Shown piece after piece: positions 36,882-49,012 of a stretch of DNA of 64,000 nucleotides; the first letter of the stretch is position 1, and every line of letters begins with the position of its first letter. This DNA is from Rotaria sordida. Lineage: Eukaryota > Rotifera > Eurotatoria > Philodinida > Philodinidae. The DNA lies in the NCBI GenBank assembly GCA_905250125.1, contig CAJNOL010000609.1, forward strand, positions 1 through 64,000, written 5' to 3'. A model generated the notes under the pieces. That model saw only the letters and a program-made list of their open reading frames with translations, did no database searches and was not told the origin of the DNA. A program made the translations under genes and the position numbers.

Positions 36882-39800
36882 ATGACTCGAAATATGATTC
36901 AAAATGAAATAGAAGAAATTCTTTCGCTAAGTAATGATGACCAACCGTTAATGATTAATCGATTAGATAAACTAATCCAGAAAGTCGGAATCGAACAAAT
37001 TACAGCATGGCGAAATCCAACGAATAAATCAGGAAACACGTTAATGCATGAATTTGTCGAAAAAAATTGTCCGGATGTTATTCAACATCTAGCTGTCAAA
37101 TATCAGTTCGATATAGATATTCATCGTGAATCGGATGATAAAACACCTTCTGACTTGGCTCAGTCAAAAGATGATGAAGAAATGGTGAATTTATTACAAG
37201 AACTTAACTATAACAAAATGATCGAACAAAGTCCAGACGATGCTGCATCTCAAGTGGACAATAGAAAAAAAATGAACATTGTTTGGCTCGATTTAGAAAT
37301 GACATCTATTGAAGATCCTAAAATCATGGAATGTGCTGTTATAATCACAGATAAATACTTAAATGAATTAGAACGAGGTAAATTATTTTTACAAGAAAAA
37401 TTTATTTTATTTTTTCCTAGATGAGTCATAGACAATAACGTACTTCCTACAACATGTTTTTCTCAGTTAGTTTTTGTTTATGAAAGAATTCATGCATAGT
37501 CATAGATGATTCACCGATCGATTTCATATATAATTACATAAAATTGCTTGTTTTCAACTTGTAATTTAAAAAAATAGCTCTGAATAAACTGACGTTATTC
37601 AACTATTGAAAGTTTTCTAACGTTATAGAACTTTGGTTTTGCTTTATTCCTTCGAATTTTGATCTTTCAAACGAAGTTGATTGAGAATAGAATACAAAAT
37701 GCCAAGAATTTCTTTACTCCTTATGCTCCTGTTTGATAATTAGAAAGAAAATAAAAACCTTATTTCTACACTAGGCAAAGAAACAAAAGATTCTCTGTAC
37801 ACTGCAACATCACATTTTCAATGAAAATAAAAACATACCAATTTTTTTCCGTTATTGAAATGAATTCTTTTTTTTTTGTTTTCAACGAAAAGTTGTAGTA
37901 TAGCAAGAATAATTTTATTAATTTCAATTAAATTAATACAAACTTTAAATTTTTTTTGAAGACGAATGGGTTATTCATTATAATCAAAAAGAATTAGATA
38001 CACTTGGTTCATGGCATCAGGAGCAATTTAAATCTGTTGATGAAGGTGGAAATGGTTTATTTGAAGCATGTATCAAATCTAATCTTTCCGAAGCAGAAGT
38101 CGAACAAAAACTACTCCAAATACTTCAACGTCATTGTCCAGAAAAACAATGTCCTCTAGCTGGTAGCTCAATACACATAGATAAAGAAGTTTTAAAACAA
38201 CGAATGCCAAAAGCTCATGATTATTTACATTATCGTATTATTGATGTTAGTTCATTTCGCGGAATGTTAAAACGATGGGCACCGAGAAATGAATTAAAAT
38301 TTGTAAGTAAACTATCCAAAATTGGACGAGATACAGTTAACCATCGAGCTATGGATGATATTGAATATTCAATGGAACTTATGAAATTGTTTCATCCATT
38401 ATTAACCGGACGTCCGTAAGTTATTTATTTAAATATTTAATAATCAAAAGAAAAAGATCAAGTCAAATTCTATAATTCTATCGAAGATTTTCGATTAAAG
38501 TACCGTGCGTTTGATAATTCACTGATCAAAAAGAAAATTCAATATCTCAACCATTTCTCAACCAAATCGAGCATTTTTTTTTTAAATGAAAGAGAAATGT
38601 TCAAAGTTTATATCTATAAAGACATGCCTAGAGAGATCCTTTTTTATGTATTACTATTGACCTCAACACAAGAATTTTACTTTTTTACAGATAGAGAAAA
38701 AAACAATACACATAACAAAGGATCTCTCTAGGCTTGTCTTTACGAATATAAAGTTTGAACATACCTCTATCATTGATAAAAAAATCAGCTCGTTTGCCTG
38801 AGCCGTAATGGAGATATTCATTTTTTTTTTTGGCAAAATGACTTTTGCCCCACTCCGTATATTGTTTTTTCTCCTATCTGTGAAAAAGTAAAATTCTTGT
38901 GTTGAGGTCAATAGTAATACATAAAAAAGGATCTCTTTAGGCATGTCTTTATAGATATAAACTTTGAACATTTCTCTTTCATTTAAAAAAAAAATGCTCG
39001 ATTTGGTTGAGAAATGGTTGAGATATTGAATTTTCTTTTTGGTCAATGAATTATCAAACGCACGGTATTTGATGATAAAAAAAAAAAGAATGGTGATAGT
39101 AACTGCTTTGGAGAAAGAAAAAAGAGGATCACTTTCTTTAATTATCTATATGAATGTATTTTTATAGGTACCAAAGCAGAAAACCACAGGATCGATCATT
39201 ACATAAAAATGAGAAAAATGATGCCGCAGAAGCTTCTGCTTTACCAAAAGGCAATCGTTCAGTTGGAAATTTTGAATCAGACAGATCAACATATTACGCT
39301 GATGAGAAGGCACTTATTGCGCGGTTGGAGCTCGAAAAGAAAACTAATGTAAAAGCTTTAAAACTCGATAAAAAACTTCTAGAAATGTACGATCGTAATC
39401 CACATTTACGTGAAATCGTTATTGATGGTAGATCTAAGATAGACATTCAAAAGGGATTCGGTAAGGAAAATCGTTTTTTGGATTTACACATTCCTATATC
39501 CAGTCGGAGAATGCCTGTTCAACATCATAGTACAACTGAACATTGGGGAACACGAAAACTACTCTTAACAGATATAGAGTTCTTAACAAATTACGCTCGA
39601 ACTGGGAAATATTTGGTAATTTATATTGGTGCTGCACCTGGTATACACATTAACTATTTAAGTGATTTATTTCCTGATCTTGACTTTGTTCTTATTGATA
39701 CAAAAAAAGTTGAAACTAAAAAAACACCAAAAATTCATATTCGTTCAGGAGAATTTATAGAAGATATAGTGAAAGAATATTCTAAATCAAGAAAAGATTT

Positions 39801-40347
39801 ATTATTGATTTGTGATGTACATACATTAGGTACACAAGATGATTTAGACGATAACTTAGTAATAGATATGTTAAATCAAGAAGAATGGCATTCATCTATG
39901 AAACCAATTGCATCTCTTCTAACATTTCACTTTCCGCGCACACAAAATCGAATACAGAATTTTAAAGGTGATTTAATATTGGAACCATGGGCCTCAAGAC
40001 GTTCTAATGGTTGTCGTTTGGTAGTTCAAAAAACTGCACGTCTTATTGACTATGATATCAAAAGCCTTAAGTTATCTATGGATTATTTTCAAAATGTGCT
40101 GAGAACAACATATTATGAACATGATTTACGAGATTCAAATACTGATGGACTTGATCATTGCTATGATTGTCGAAGTGAAATCTTTATTTTATCTCGATAT
40201 CTAGAAAAGATTCAAAAAATTCCAAGCGAACAACTATTAAAGGCTGTACCGAAAGTATCTGAAGAAATTTCAAAAAGCATATCTGATAGAAACAGACCGT
40301 CGATTGTTAATGGCATACGAACACTGGCTGTTATTCCAAAAAAATAA
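36882..40347 (+). CDS. Ankyrin-like / oligoribonuclease / VP39-like cap methyltransferase-fold fusion protein
   Basis: Exons 36882-37377, 37962-38415 and 39168-40347 give 709 residues. Intron 1 is GTAAAT...TTGAAG (584 bp, phase 1) and intron 2 is GTAAGT...TTATAG (752 bp, phase 2); the phases and total length (2130 nt) agree. Residues about 45-110 resemble one or two ankyrin repeats. Residues 131-315 are an oligoribonuclease/REXO2-type DEDDh 3'-5' exonuclease, which degrades 2-5-nt RNAs: WLDLEMTS (Asp137, Glu139), Asp239 in SSIHIDKEVL, the family signature DYLHYRIIDVSS, and HRAMDD (His293, Asp297/298). Residues about 425-650 match the poxvirus-type VP39 family (cap 2'-O-methyltransferase and poly(A) polymerase processivity subunit), with a SAM-binding YIGAAPG (469-475) and Asp533 in CDVHT. 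By eye, two of the four catalytic residues look replaced, so methyl transfer may be lost. If the second exon were not spliced, a stop at 38417-38419 would give a stand-alone oligoribonuclease. A pyrimidine tract and acceptor (36795) precede the start. Confidence 0.82.
38504..39065. mobile_element. MITE in intron 2 of the fusion gene, TA target duplication
   Basis: The 562-bp element has long inverted ends starting CCGTGCGTTTGATAATTCA and is flanked on both sides by TA, as for Tc1/mariner-type insertions. The arms (about 38504-38690 and 38880-39065) pair over nearly 190 bp. A third, diverged copy of the arm sequence lies in the centre (about 38710-38840), so the element is internally duplicated. 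It has no coding capacity; the 127-codon minus-strand frame across it is a shadow. Confidence 0.88.
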
Positions 40348-42300
40348 ATGATGATTCATTTTCCTATTTCAATTACAATGAATTTCTTCGGACTTCATGA
40401 ACAAAAAACAGACTCAGAGGGATAAAGGATTCAATGAAAAATTCTGTCTCTTTTTTTTTTCGTAGCATTCACATAGATAATCTTGATTTTTCTGCGACGA
40501 TTGATATCGTATTATAATTAATTGTCTACAATGCAGAGAAATATTCGAAAACATCTGTTTTCTTTTCAATGGTAAAAACCGCAGTTGGTAAGCTGTTTCA
40601 GTTTTTGAGCGTTTCGTCTTACATTCGTTTTCTTGTAATTCTTTCAGCAACTATACTTAACAAAATATAATTACTGTTTTCGAATAAAATAACAATACTA
40701 TTTACGATAGTAATTCAATCAAACTATCTGTTATGAGAAAGCTTGAAGAATGAAGTTAACTTCATAAATCTTCATTATTGACGGTATTGAAAATTTAACA
40801 AGAAAATATAATTAAAAAAAAAAAGGCAAATATTCGGTATAAATATTGTTGGGAAGCAATTATCTCTGTGTGAAAATGATATTTTAGATTTGACTACCTT
40901 TTGAATATATAAAATAGATTGCATTCAATGTAGTCTTTTATTTTAGAATACTAATCAGTCTATTGGATGTAGGAACTAAACCATTTTATCCCTGTCTTGA
41001 CGTAAAAAATATAACACTAGTTGCATCTATCGCTTTTGTCACCTTCGATACTTTTTATTATTAAAACATCGATCAACATAAATCATTTGAATGATTTTAT
41101 TAGCCTATGTCTAAAACTAATATTAATAATGAAGACTTGTATTTTCTATTTTTCATTAAGTAACTTCTCATATAAAAATAATCGATTGTTGTATCAAAGC
41201 TAAAATTTAAGTTCATAATTTATTGAATGAAATCTTGGAATCACTCATCAGAATTTACAAACCAATGTCCTAGATCATGGTCTTGAACATCAAAGAGCCT
41301 TATTCGTAATTAAGGTATCCCCTACTCTTGAAAAATTTTCGTTTGTTCCCAGCGGAGTTTCTGTGTTTTATTACTTTTTTTTTTCTGTTCACCAATTCCC
41401 AAAAAATTATATGGTTTCTAAACGAATCATTGAATTCCAACACATTTGTCATAGTTTCGAAATGGACTGAGAATGGTCAGTATTCATCGGGTAAAAACTC
41501 CGACTATTACCATGAGAAATGTTGACAAAATGTTATTTATTCTTCTGGTGAACGAAGTTCACTGAGTATCGGAATTAGTGAAAAGTATTTTTTTCTAACT
41601 CAGACTTTCAGATAATTCACAGATTTGAAGTTTTTACGTCGAAAAATTTTAATCTTTGAAAAAAATGACGAATCTCGGGCAAAACGTGAAACTTTTTTAA
41701 TGAAAATATTTTCTACATAACTTCTCATGAATCTATGCTTATTGCAATGCTAAATTTTGGTCATAAAAATTATTTTTCAAATTCTTTCGGTTGATATTAT
41801 CGAAAGCAAAGAACAAAGTGAATAATCGTTTCAAAAATCCAACGTATGGACAAATATACTTTTTTCCGCTAAATGTTCCTATGTTATACAGCAGTATAAA
41901 AAGTTTAGTTAATTTCCAGATACAAAAAAATCTTTTGAAGGTGATGGTATACTATTCACCGTCATTCTCAAGAAGAGCCTTGGTTGACTACATTTCATGT
42001 AAATCAATGAGAGAATTAATTGTTTTATTGAAAACAGCTGTTGTGCATTTGTATATGTGACGTTTCATTTGCAATTTTAAAAGAAATGTTTGTTTTTGTC
42101 GTTGTGTAACATTAATATTTTTTTTTGTATTCATCGTATGTTCAGACTTCTCAATAAAAGTTTCCATGTAGTGCTAAATTATGTCATTAATAAAATAAAC
42201 AACTTCATCATGTTTCACATTTCAATCCCACCCAAAAATATACGAGAGTTTTGTGCGGATTCAACTTTTCGAACCCGCATCCGACTCGACCCGAGAAATA
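40348..42300. other. Gene-free stretch
   Basis: It is AT-rich with no supportable gene. A frame of 89 codons at 41791-42060 begins with TTG and has no recognisable motif. Words such as CGGATTCAACTTTTCGAACCCGCATCCGACTCGACCCG at 42258-42295 (shown here only to mark a GC-rich patch) resemble another degenerate palindromic patch at 43190-43225. Confidence 0.5.
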
Positions 42301-42479
42301 TTGTCACTTGACTAGTTTTAAGAGCAATTGATTGAATATTTCCATTTAAATGATAATGAAGAGCTATTGTAAAATATGAACCAGATGTGAAATAAACTTT
42401 TTTTCGAGATTCGAATAAAAAGAAGTACAGCAATAAGACGCTGATAAAAAAAAACGTCATTTATACCTCTAGCTAATAC

Positions 42480-42659
42480 TTATCCTCTACACGAAATAGT
42501 TGTTGAATCTGGAATAATTGATGAAACGTCAATTACTGTTGTAACTTCTCGTCCAACATCAATTAGTGTTTGACATAATAATTCAAAGTCTCTATCTGAA
42601 ACCGCGGTATAAGGTCTCGTACCATAACTATACCTTGTATCATATGCATCAATAATAAG
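42480..42659 (-). pseudogene. hAT-type transposase fragment (DNA-binding segment)
   Basis: On the minus strand 59 codons end at TAA 42480-42482. They read TRPYTAVSDRDFELLCQTLI, then a VGREVTTVIDVSSIIPDSTT segment and an Ile-Ser end. This resembles the segment of hAT/Hermes transposases between the BED finger and the catalytic domain (RPF-x-x-(I/V)-x-x-x-x-F ... LP-x-x-x-T-(I/L)-S). Upstream the frame is broken; the catalytic core is absent. The family assignment is by pattern only. Confidence 0.45.
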
Positions 42660-43459
42660 TTATTAACGTCTGAATGCACATTACTAGTCTTGATTAACAT
42701 ATTTTCGATGGTATACATCGGAACACCAGTTGCAAATTTACATAAAGAGGCATGATTTTTCAGCGTGCTTGAGTCAGTATTTTTTTTGGTTCATAGACAA
42801 CTTCTTGCATGACACATATTGTACGTAATTCATGATTTTATCATCAGTGTCTATAATACAATGAAAATTGTTCCACTAGGTAACATTGAATTGAGGTTTC
42901 TCCAAAATTGTATATCCTCCACTTTCAATGGCTTTTCGAATGTTTTTCTTTTGAACTCATTTCCGAACGACAACAACAACAGAAGTATTAAAATAAGAAA
43001 AAGCAGTATTTATTGTTTGTAGACAAAGAAATTTTGCATGTATTCATGTAGTGTCTTGAAAACAAGCCAAAAGATTTTTACTTCACTATTCTTTGTGTAG
43101 TATAGAAAAATAGACGATACGAGCTTGTATATTATGAGAAAAATGAAATCCGACAAAAACCCGATACATTTTTAAATTAAACCCGAACCTGCTTGCGAGT
43201 CAGATCAAGTCAGGTCGCAGGACTCTAAAATACACTGATAAACCTTAAATACCAAAGTTGAATATATTTATTTGTTCATTTATTTATTCAACGATAAACG
43301 AATACGAAACATATCTTTTTGATCTCTACTCATGAAACATACAGATGGTATATGATTTTGTATCCATTGATTAAGTTCGTCATTGTTTTTTTCATCTTTA
43401 CATCAAACTATCAATGATCGTAAATTTAAGATTTTATTAATAAATTCAATAATATCTAT

Positions 43460-44962
43460 TCAATTTTCTACATTAATTAAAAGAATTTTACATTGTTTTT
43501 CAAGCAATGAATGGGATAAAATTTCACATTCAATACTATTAAAATACCGAATATGATAAATAGAATTGCCTATTAAATCAATTCGTTGAATTGATTTAGT
43601 TTTTATTCGAAATATTTCCATCGGTAAATCATTGAAATATTTCAATCTTAAAGAGTATAGATGAGGAGCTTGATTAATAAATGTTTCAAATAATGAATAA
43701 GAAAAATCATTACGTATGACAGTATCCAATGAATGTAATCGATCTAATCTTAGAAGAGCTGACAAAATATTTTCATTCAATGAACAATGTAAATCAAGAT
43801 GACGAATATTTAAAAATCGAGCAGGATATTGATAAAAATTATTTTCAAATATTATTTTATTTACATGATTATACAACCAATAATCACCATTATTAAAACA
43901 AATAGATTTTGATTGATATTTATTTGAATAAATAAATTCATCAAATGTATAAGGTAATGTATAAAGAATATTATTTAATGAATACCAATCACATCGAACA
44001 AACCACTAGTGTATATTAGTCCGAAATGGATTTCGAAATGAATCAAGTAAAACATCAATTTCATTTTATTGATTAAATGCAAAATTCATTTTTAATTGAA
44101 AATCTTTTATACTGGCTACATGATTAATAAAAATTTTCTCCCATTCATATCCATTCAAATAGACATGTGATAATTGAAGTGTTAAAGAAATTAAATTAGG
44201 CAATTTTTGCAAGAGATTTTCAATTGAATATTTTGAACCTTCAAAAGTTAAATTTAATGAAATAATTGATGAAAATATGATATGAAGTTGTTCATTGTTA
44301 GAATTGTATTCAATATTTTGATAAAGTTTTTTAAGATGATGTGTATGTTTAAATAAATGTGATAAATCATTTAAATCACAATGAATATTTTCTATAGATA
44401 AATATTCAATTGTTAATGATATTGGTATCATTCGAAGAAAATTTGTTCGACCTATCCAAAAACAATCAATATGACAATGTATTAATTTTGATAAATTCCA
44501 AATATTATTTGTTAAGCATAAAAGATCATTCTTGTTTCGGTAATAATTACATTGAATTAAATTAAGATGAATCAAATGAAAAAGATGATGACAGTCGAAT
44601 ATCAAATGATTTAAACGATTGAATGAATGAATAGAATAGAGTGTAAGTGAATGTAAATAACTGAATTGATTGAGAGTAAAATCTCAAGAAAGAAAAAGTG
44701 AAGATAGATTAGGTGTTTCATCATTATCACATAAACATAATGAATGTATTTTATTGAGAATTAATGGAAGATGTTGTTGACAGATGATATCGAAATCATG
44801 TTTAAGTACAGATCGAAAATTAAGAGAATAGAGTTCCAAATACGAGAAAAGAAATTTATTAAATCGAATGTTAAGACCATGAAAAGCTCAAAGTAATTGA
44901 ATTGAATTTAATAATTCGATTATATCAATTAATAATTGATTAGGTAAAGATTCTAAATTCAT
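43460..44962 (-). pseudogene. F-box/leucine-rich-repeat protein gene with four in-frame stops
   Basis: From ATG at 44962 one frame of 501 codons runs to TAA at 43460 without any frameshift. Residues 3-40 are an F-box (LESLPNQLLIDIIELLNSIQ, then AFHGLNIRFNKFL). Many leucine-rich strands follow (LIHLNLIQCN, LTIEYLSIENIHC, IRHLDLHCSLN, LYSLRLKYFN). Stops are TGA at 44888-44890 (codon 25) and 44684-44686 (codon 93), TAA at 44066-44068 (codon 299) and TAG at 44006-44008 (codon 319). Each can come from CGA, CAA or CAG by one C-to-T change. It is a paralogue in type of 21935-22864 and would have been a substrate-recognition subunit of an SCF ubiquitin ligase. It is probably a pseudogene, though the lack of indels is unusual. 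Confidence 0.82.
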
Positions 44963-45818
44963 TCTGATTGCAATACAAGCTAATTAAAAGATTATTTATA
45001 TTTTTCGTGATAGAATTATCATATGAGATATAGACATAGAATGAATGAGATCAGTTAGAATCCAATTCATAAGTCTACAATGGATCCAACTAATACATTA
45101 CTATTAGTTGTCGTTAGTTATCGATACAACGTGGACAAAAAGGAATAGTCGGTTGAAATATGCTATAGAGGATATGCAATATCAGATACAATTCGACTAT
45201 TATACAATAGACCATTCTGTTTAAAAGAAAGGCAACTTTGTTAGATTTTTAAGACAGACGAGAGTTACATTTGCTTACTAATGAGATAATACTATGAAAA
45301 CTTCTTCTGATTAACCTTTTTAACATTTCTTTATTATTTAAAGCCATCAGAAGAAAAAGAAAAATAATTTACATTCGAGTTATTACATAACCCGTGTTCT
45401 GATACAAAACTGTATGGAAAAGCGAATCATTTTTTTTTCAAGTTATTTAGATTCAGTAATCTATTAATTCACGATTTAGTTCAATTTACTTGATGACTCG
45501 TATGCTATATTTGTTCTCAACAATGGTTCGCACTTTTCTGAGTTAAAATATCATAACCAGACATCATCGTTGTTGAAGTAGTTCTTAATTTTAATATTTC
45601 CTTTGTATAACCCAATGGATTATTTGTGATTTTCACATGGGTAATACATTAGATCACCGGAAAAAAAAATAATTTCGAACATATTTGGCAAAAAGAATAC
45701 CATATTAAATCTCTTTATCAGAATACAAAATATTTAAGGTTTACTTCCGGATATCTAAGCTAAATCGTGTCACCTTATGAATTTCGTTCTATTGATGAGA
45801 AACGTATGTTTGTAGATG

Positions 45819-46013
45819 TCATTCATAAAATAAACACTCATGTAATTCAAATGGGACAAAAACCATCGGTAAATTGTCAGTAGACAGTTCAGTATAATGT
45901 GCACTGTGCCAGCGATATTTGTCGATAATGACAAAAAAATCATCGATATACCGATAATCAACCGGCGGTGGTTTGATACTTAAATGATCGACTATCCTCT
46001 CATTGCCATTCAA
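45819..46013 (-). pseudogene. Unidentified coding-like fragment
   Basis: Minus-strand frame of 64 codons with protein-like composition (IKPPPVDYRYIDDFFVIIDK, then a Tyr/His-rich part and FVPFELHECLFYE) ending at TAG/TGA 45819. Upstream, in another frame, NVARLFALPPVYHD continues the protein-like look, implying a frameshift near 46015. No family recognised. The surrounding stretch 44963-46146 otherwise shows nothing. Confidence 0.3.
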
Positions 46014-46146
46014 TCGTGGTATACCGGTGGTAGTGCAAACAAACGTGCAACATTGTTACTGGTAAATACAATATAGAAGCAGAAATCATGAGACAACAGC
46101 ATTGATAGAATAAAACTTTCTCGATATAGTTATTAAGCTATCCATT

Positions 46147-46669
46147 TCTATCCTCGAAAAAGTCAATTTTCGTCAAAAACATAAAAATTGAGATAAATCA
46201 ATGGAAAGGAAGTTCGAGCTCTAATCTTTCATAAATCACATGATTTTTTTATTTAACATCTTGTTTTTTTCAGATGAAACTGAAAATCTTTTTCGTTTTT
46301 TTTTCTTTGCCTATATTTTTTTTGATCATGCATGTCAGTACTCTCGTAAGAGCTTGATTGTAGCTCATGACTTTTTTTTTTGTTCGAAAGAGCATGTCAA
46401 GATGTAGGACATGACAGAATCCCTTTTTTGAAGACAACTTTGTTACTATATATACATATTATTAACAAGTAGCAATTAAAAAAACGATCTGTGTGTCATA
46501 CTCTGCATCTTGACATGTTTCTTCAAACAAGAAAAAATAAAGTCTATAGAATGAAGACCCACAGAGAATTTTGGATTGTCAAATGAGTTATTTTTGATTC
46601 TTGTTTGTTGAATATTTCACGAAAACATCATGGTATATAACTAAAAGTTCCAGCATAACTTCTCCACTA
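46147..46669. repeat. Interspersed repeat, copy B left part (split by a TIR element)
   Basis: It is homologous to 24982-25560. The homology resumes at 49198-49267 after the inserted element, ending with AAGATCGATGTTTGAGGG as in copy A. Confidence 0.65.
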
Positions 46670-48290
46670 CCCATGAAAAAGAAATTTGCAAAAAGTAGCG
46701 TTTGAACGCCAACTTTCTTGAAGAAAACGCTAATTTTGCGTTTAAACGCATTAGTGTGTAGTTAGGACGCGTTTGAACGCATTCTTTTTTATTTGAGATG
46801 CGTTTGAACGCATTGTTTTTACTTACAACGCGTTTTTTAAAATAAAAACGCCACCTGATATCATCATTTGAACGCGTTTGCTTTTATGCGTTCGGAGGCA
46901 TTTATTTTTCATGCATCTCAACGCATTCTTTTACCAAAAAAATGAATTTTTTACAAACGTACAAGAATGTGTTTATTTTTGAATGTGTTTTTTGTGAAAA
47001 ACGAGGTTTTCACAAGCATGTTGGAACGTTGTTTTCTTTAACGCATTTTTTCTGAAGAAAACGTGTTATTTCGCAAATAAGTTAAATGATATTTAGATTA
47101 ATATTTACAGTAAAAACACCGTTTCATGAAGTAAGAGTTTGCTACAAGTTAGACAAACATTGCACAATGTTACACTCAAAGATATATGGTTTAAATAGAC
47201 CCATTCTGCAGTTAAATATTATGATCATAGTACAGTAGAATCTATTTGAATATAACTAAAGAAAGAAATAGTTTTGTACAAAAAGAACAAGTGCAGACTG
47301 ATTAGAACAAATTTAGTTTGACTGAAAAAACTTGTTGAGCAAGTTGAAAAAGTTATAGATACTCAGAAAGGTGAAAAATCAAAAAAATTTCATCATTTTA
47401 ATGCCATTGTTTTCGCGTTTTTGGTATAAAATTCACAAAAGTCTTGGAATTTCTTTCATTTATTGACTCCATGGATAAAATGATACCGATGTAACGACTC
47501 TGTTAAATTAGTTCCCTTCATTGATTAATCCTGTGATACTTTTTAAAATTTTTCATAAAATTTCTAAAGAATCATACTTAGATCACTATTTTCTAACATT
47601 CGCAATTCCTTAAAAGAGATTATACGAAGAAAAAATAGTGCATATACGTTTATCGTCTTCACGGTACTCTATTCAAATTTTAGTTCAGTTCTTTTTTTTT
47701 CTTTAGTGATTTTCTGTAGTGGCCGTCGAAAAATCTTAGTCGCTTTGTTTCCAGTAAAAGTTCGAATATATCTATAACCTATTCCTCGAAGAATGCTGCA
47801 ATTTGATATGCATAGAGTTTCGTTTCTCTTCAGACATAATTTGCGAGTAATACCGATAGCAAACCTGATCTTTCAGACATTTTGTCTCTTTATATTTCTT
47901 CATAGCATCTGTTTCTTTTAGAATCAAAATGAGGTATTGTAAAAATTTTTGTCTATTCCTCTTATTCTTTAATATGTGCTTTATGTCTAATTGATGAGCT
48001 TAGTGTCACAATGGAGTTGACTGAGAAAAACAAAGACATACGGAGTATTTTCATTGAATAAATATTTTTACGGAAATCTTTGATTTTTTTCTGCTTGTAA
48101 ATTAAAAGTTCTTTGGAATAAATCTTAGTCATTACTTTATAATCACCAAAAAAATTATCTGATAGGTGGCGCCGATAGAGATAAATAATATAACACATGC
48201 TTTTTAAGAGCGTTGAGTTTCATCCAAAAAATTCAGATTCGTTTATAGAAAAATTATCTAATGAAAGTTTTTCGTATGTCAACGTGCATT

Positions 48291-48441
48291 GGTTGTTAGA
48301 AATATCACATCGTATAGCCTTGTAGTTAGAAACATCGCATCGTATAGTTTTGTAATTAGTAATATCACATCGTATAGTCCTATAATTAGTAATATTACAT
48401 CGCATACCTCTATAGTCAGAAATATCGCATCGTATAGCTTG
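48291..48441. repeat. 30-bp tandem repeat, five units
   Basis: Units of the type TAGAAATATCACATCGTATAG recur at exactly 30 bp (ACATCGTATAG at 48308, 48338, 48368 and so on). The 30-bp period keeps a frame open on the minus strand, but it is a simple minisatellite inside the 46670-49197 element. Confidence 0.85.
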
Positions 48442-48614
48442 AATAGAAATCTCACAAATCGAAGCTAAGTGACAACTACATATCCGATTATCTTTCCCTT
48501 AATCATCTTCAAACTATTTAATTTCGTTGAGATCTACCCTCTGATTGCAACCATATTTTTATCGACTACACGGATTCACATTTTAAGACTTAAGAAGGCT
48601 TATATTATCATATT

Positions 48615-49012
48615 TTTTCCTATAAAAGCTCTGTTCTATCTCCTTATCTATAGTACTTATCTTATCATAGTTACATCATTTTATTGTATTTTTCTCAGTA
48701 ACTTCTTTACCAAAAGTTCTAAGAATTTCAGAAAAGATAAATTGTAGTCAGTACAGCATAAGTCGAAGTAAAGTTGACACCCAAGAGCTCCTTATATTTG
48801 ATTTATACTTAAACTTTTTGTTAGACTAATGGAGCACTTCAGTATATCAACTTTACTTCGATTTATGCTGTAGTGACTACAATTTATCTTTTCTGAAATT
48901 CTTGGAACTTTTGGTAAAGAAGTTACTGAGAAACATACAATAAAATGATGTAACTATGATAAGATAAGTAATATAGCTAAGGGGATAGAATAAAGCTTTT
49001 ATAGGAAAAAAA
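48615..49012. mobile_element. Nested foldback element
   Basis: The left arm (48615-48783) from TTCCTATAAAAGCT to CGAAGTAAAGTTGA and the right arm (48856-49012) from TCAACTTTACTTCG to AGCTTTTATAGGAA are near-perfect inverted copies around a spacer of about 70 bp. The high arm identity indicates a recent origin relative to its AACGCGTT-rich host element. Confidence 0.88.

Noticed and set aside
38663..39046. 127-codon minus-strand frame
   Set aside because: It lies wholly inside the intronic MITE and reflects its inverted-repeat arm.
41791..42060. 89-codon plus-strand frame
   Set aside because: Begins with TTG, no domain, no acceptor site; composition is not distinct from surrounding AT-rich DNA.
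48220..48405. Minus-strand frame with repeated RCDI-TNYKTI units
   Set aside because: Produced by the 30-bp minisatellite; the period is divisible by three, so the frame stays open by default.
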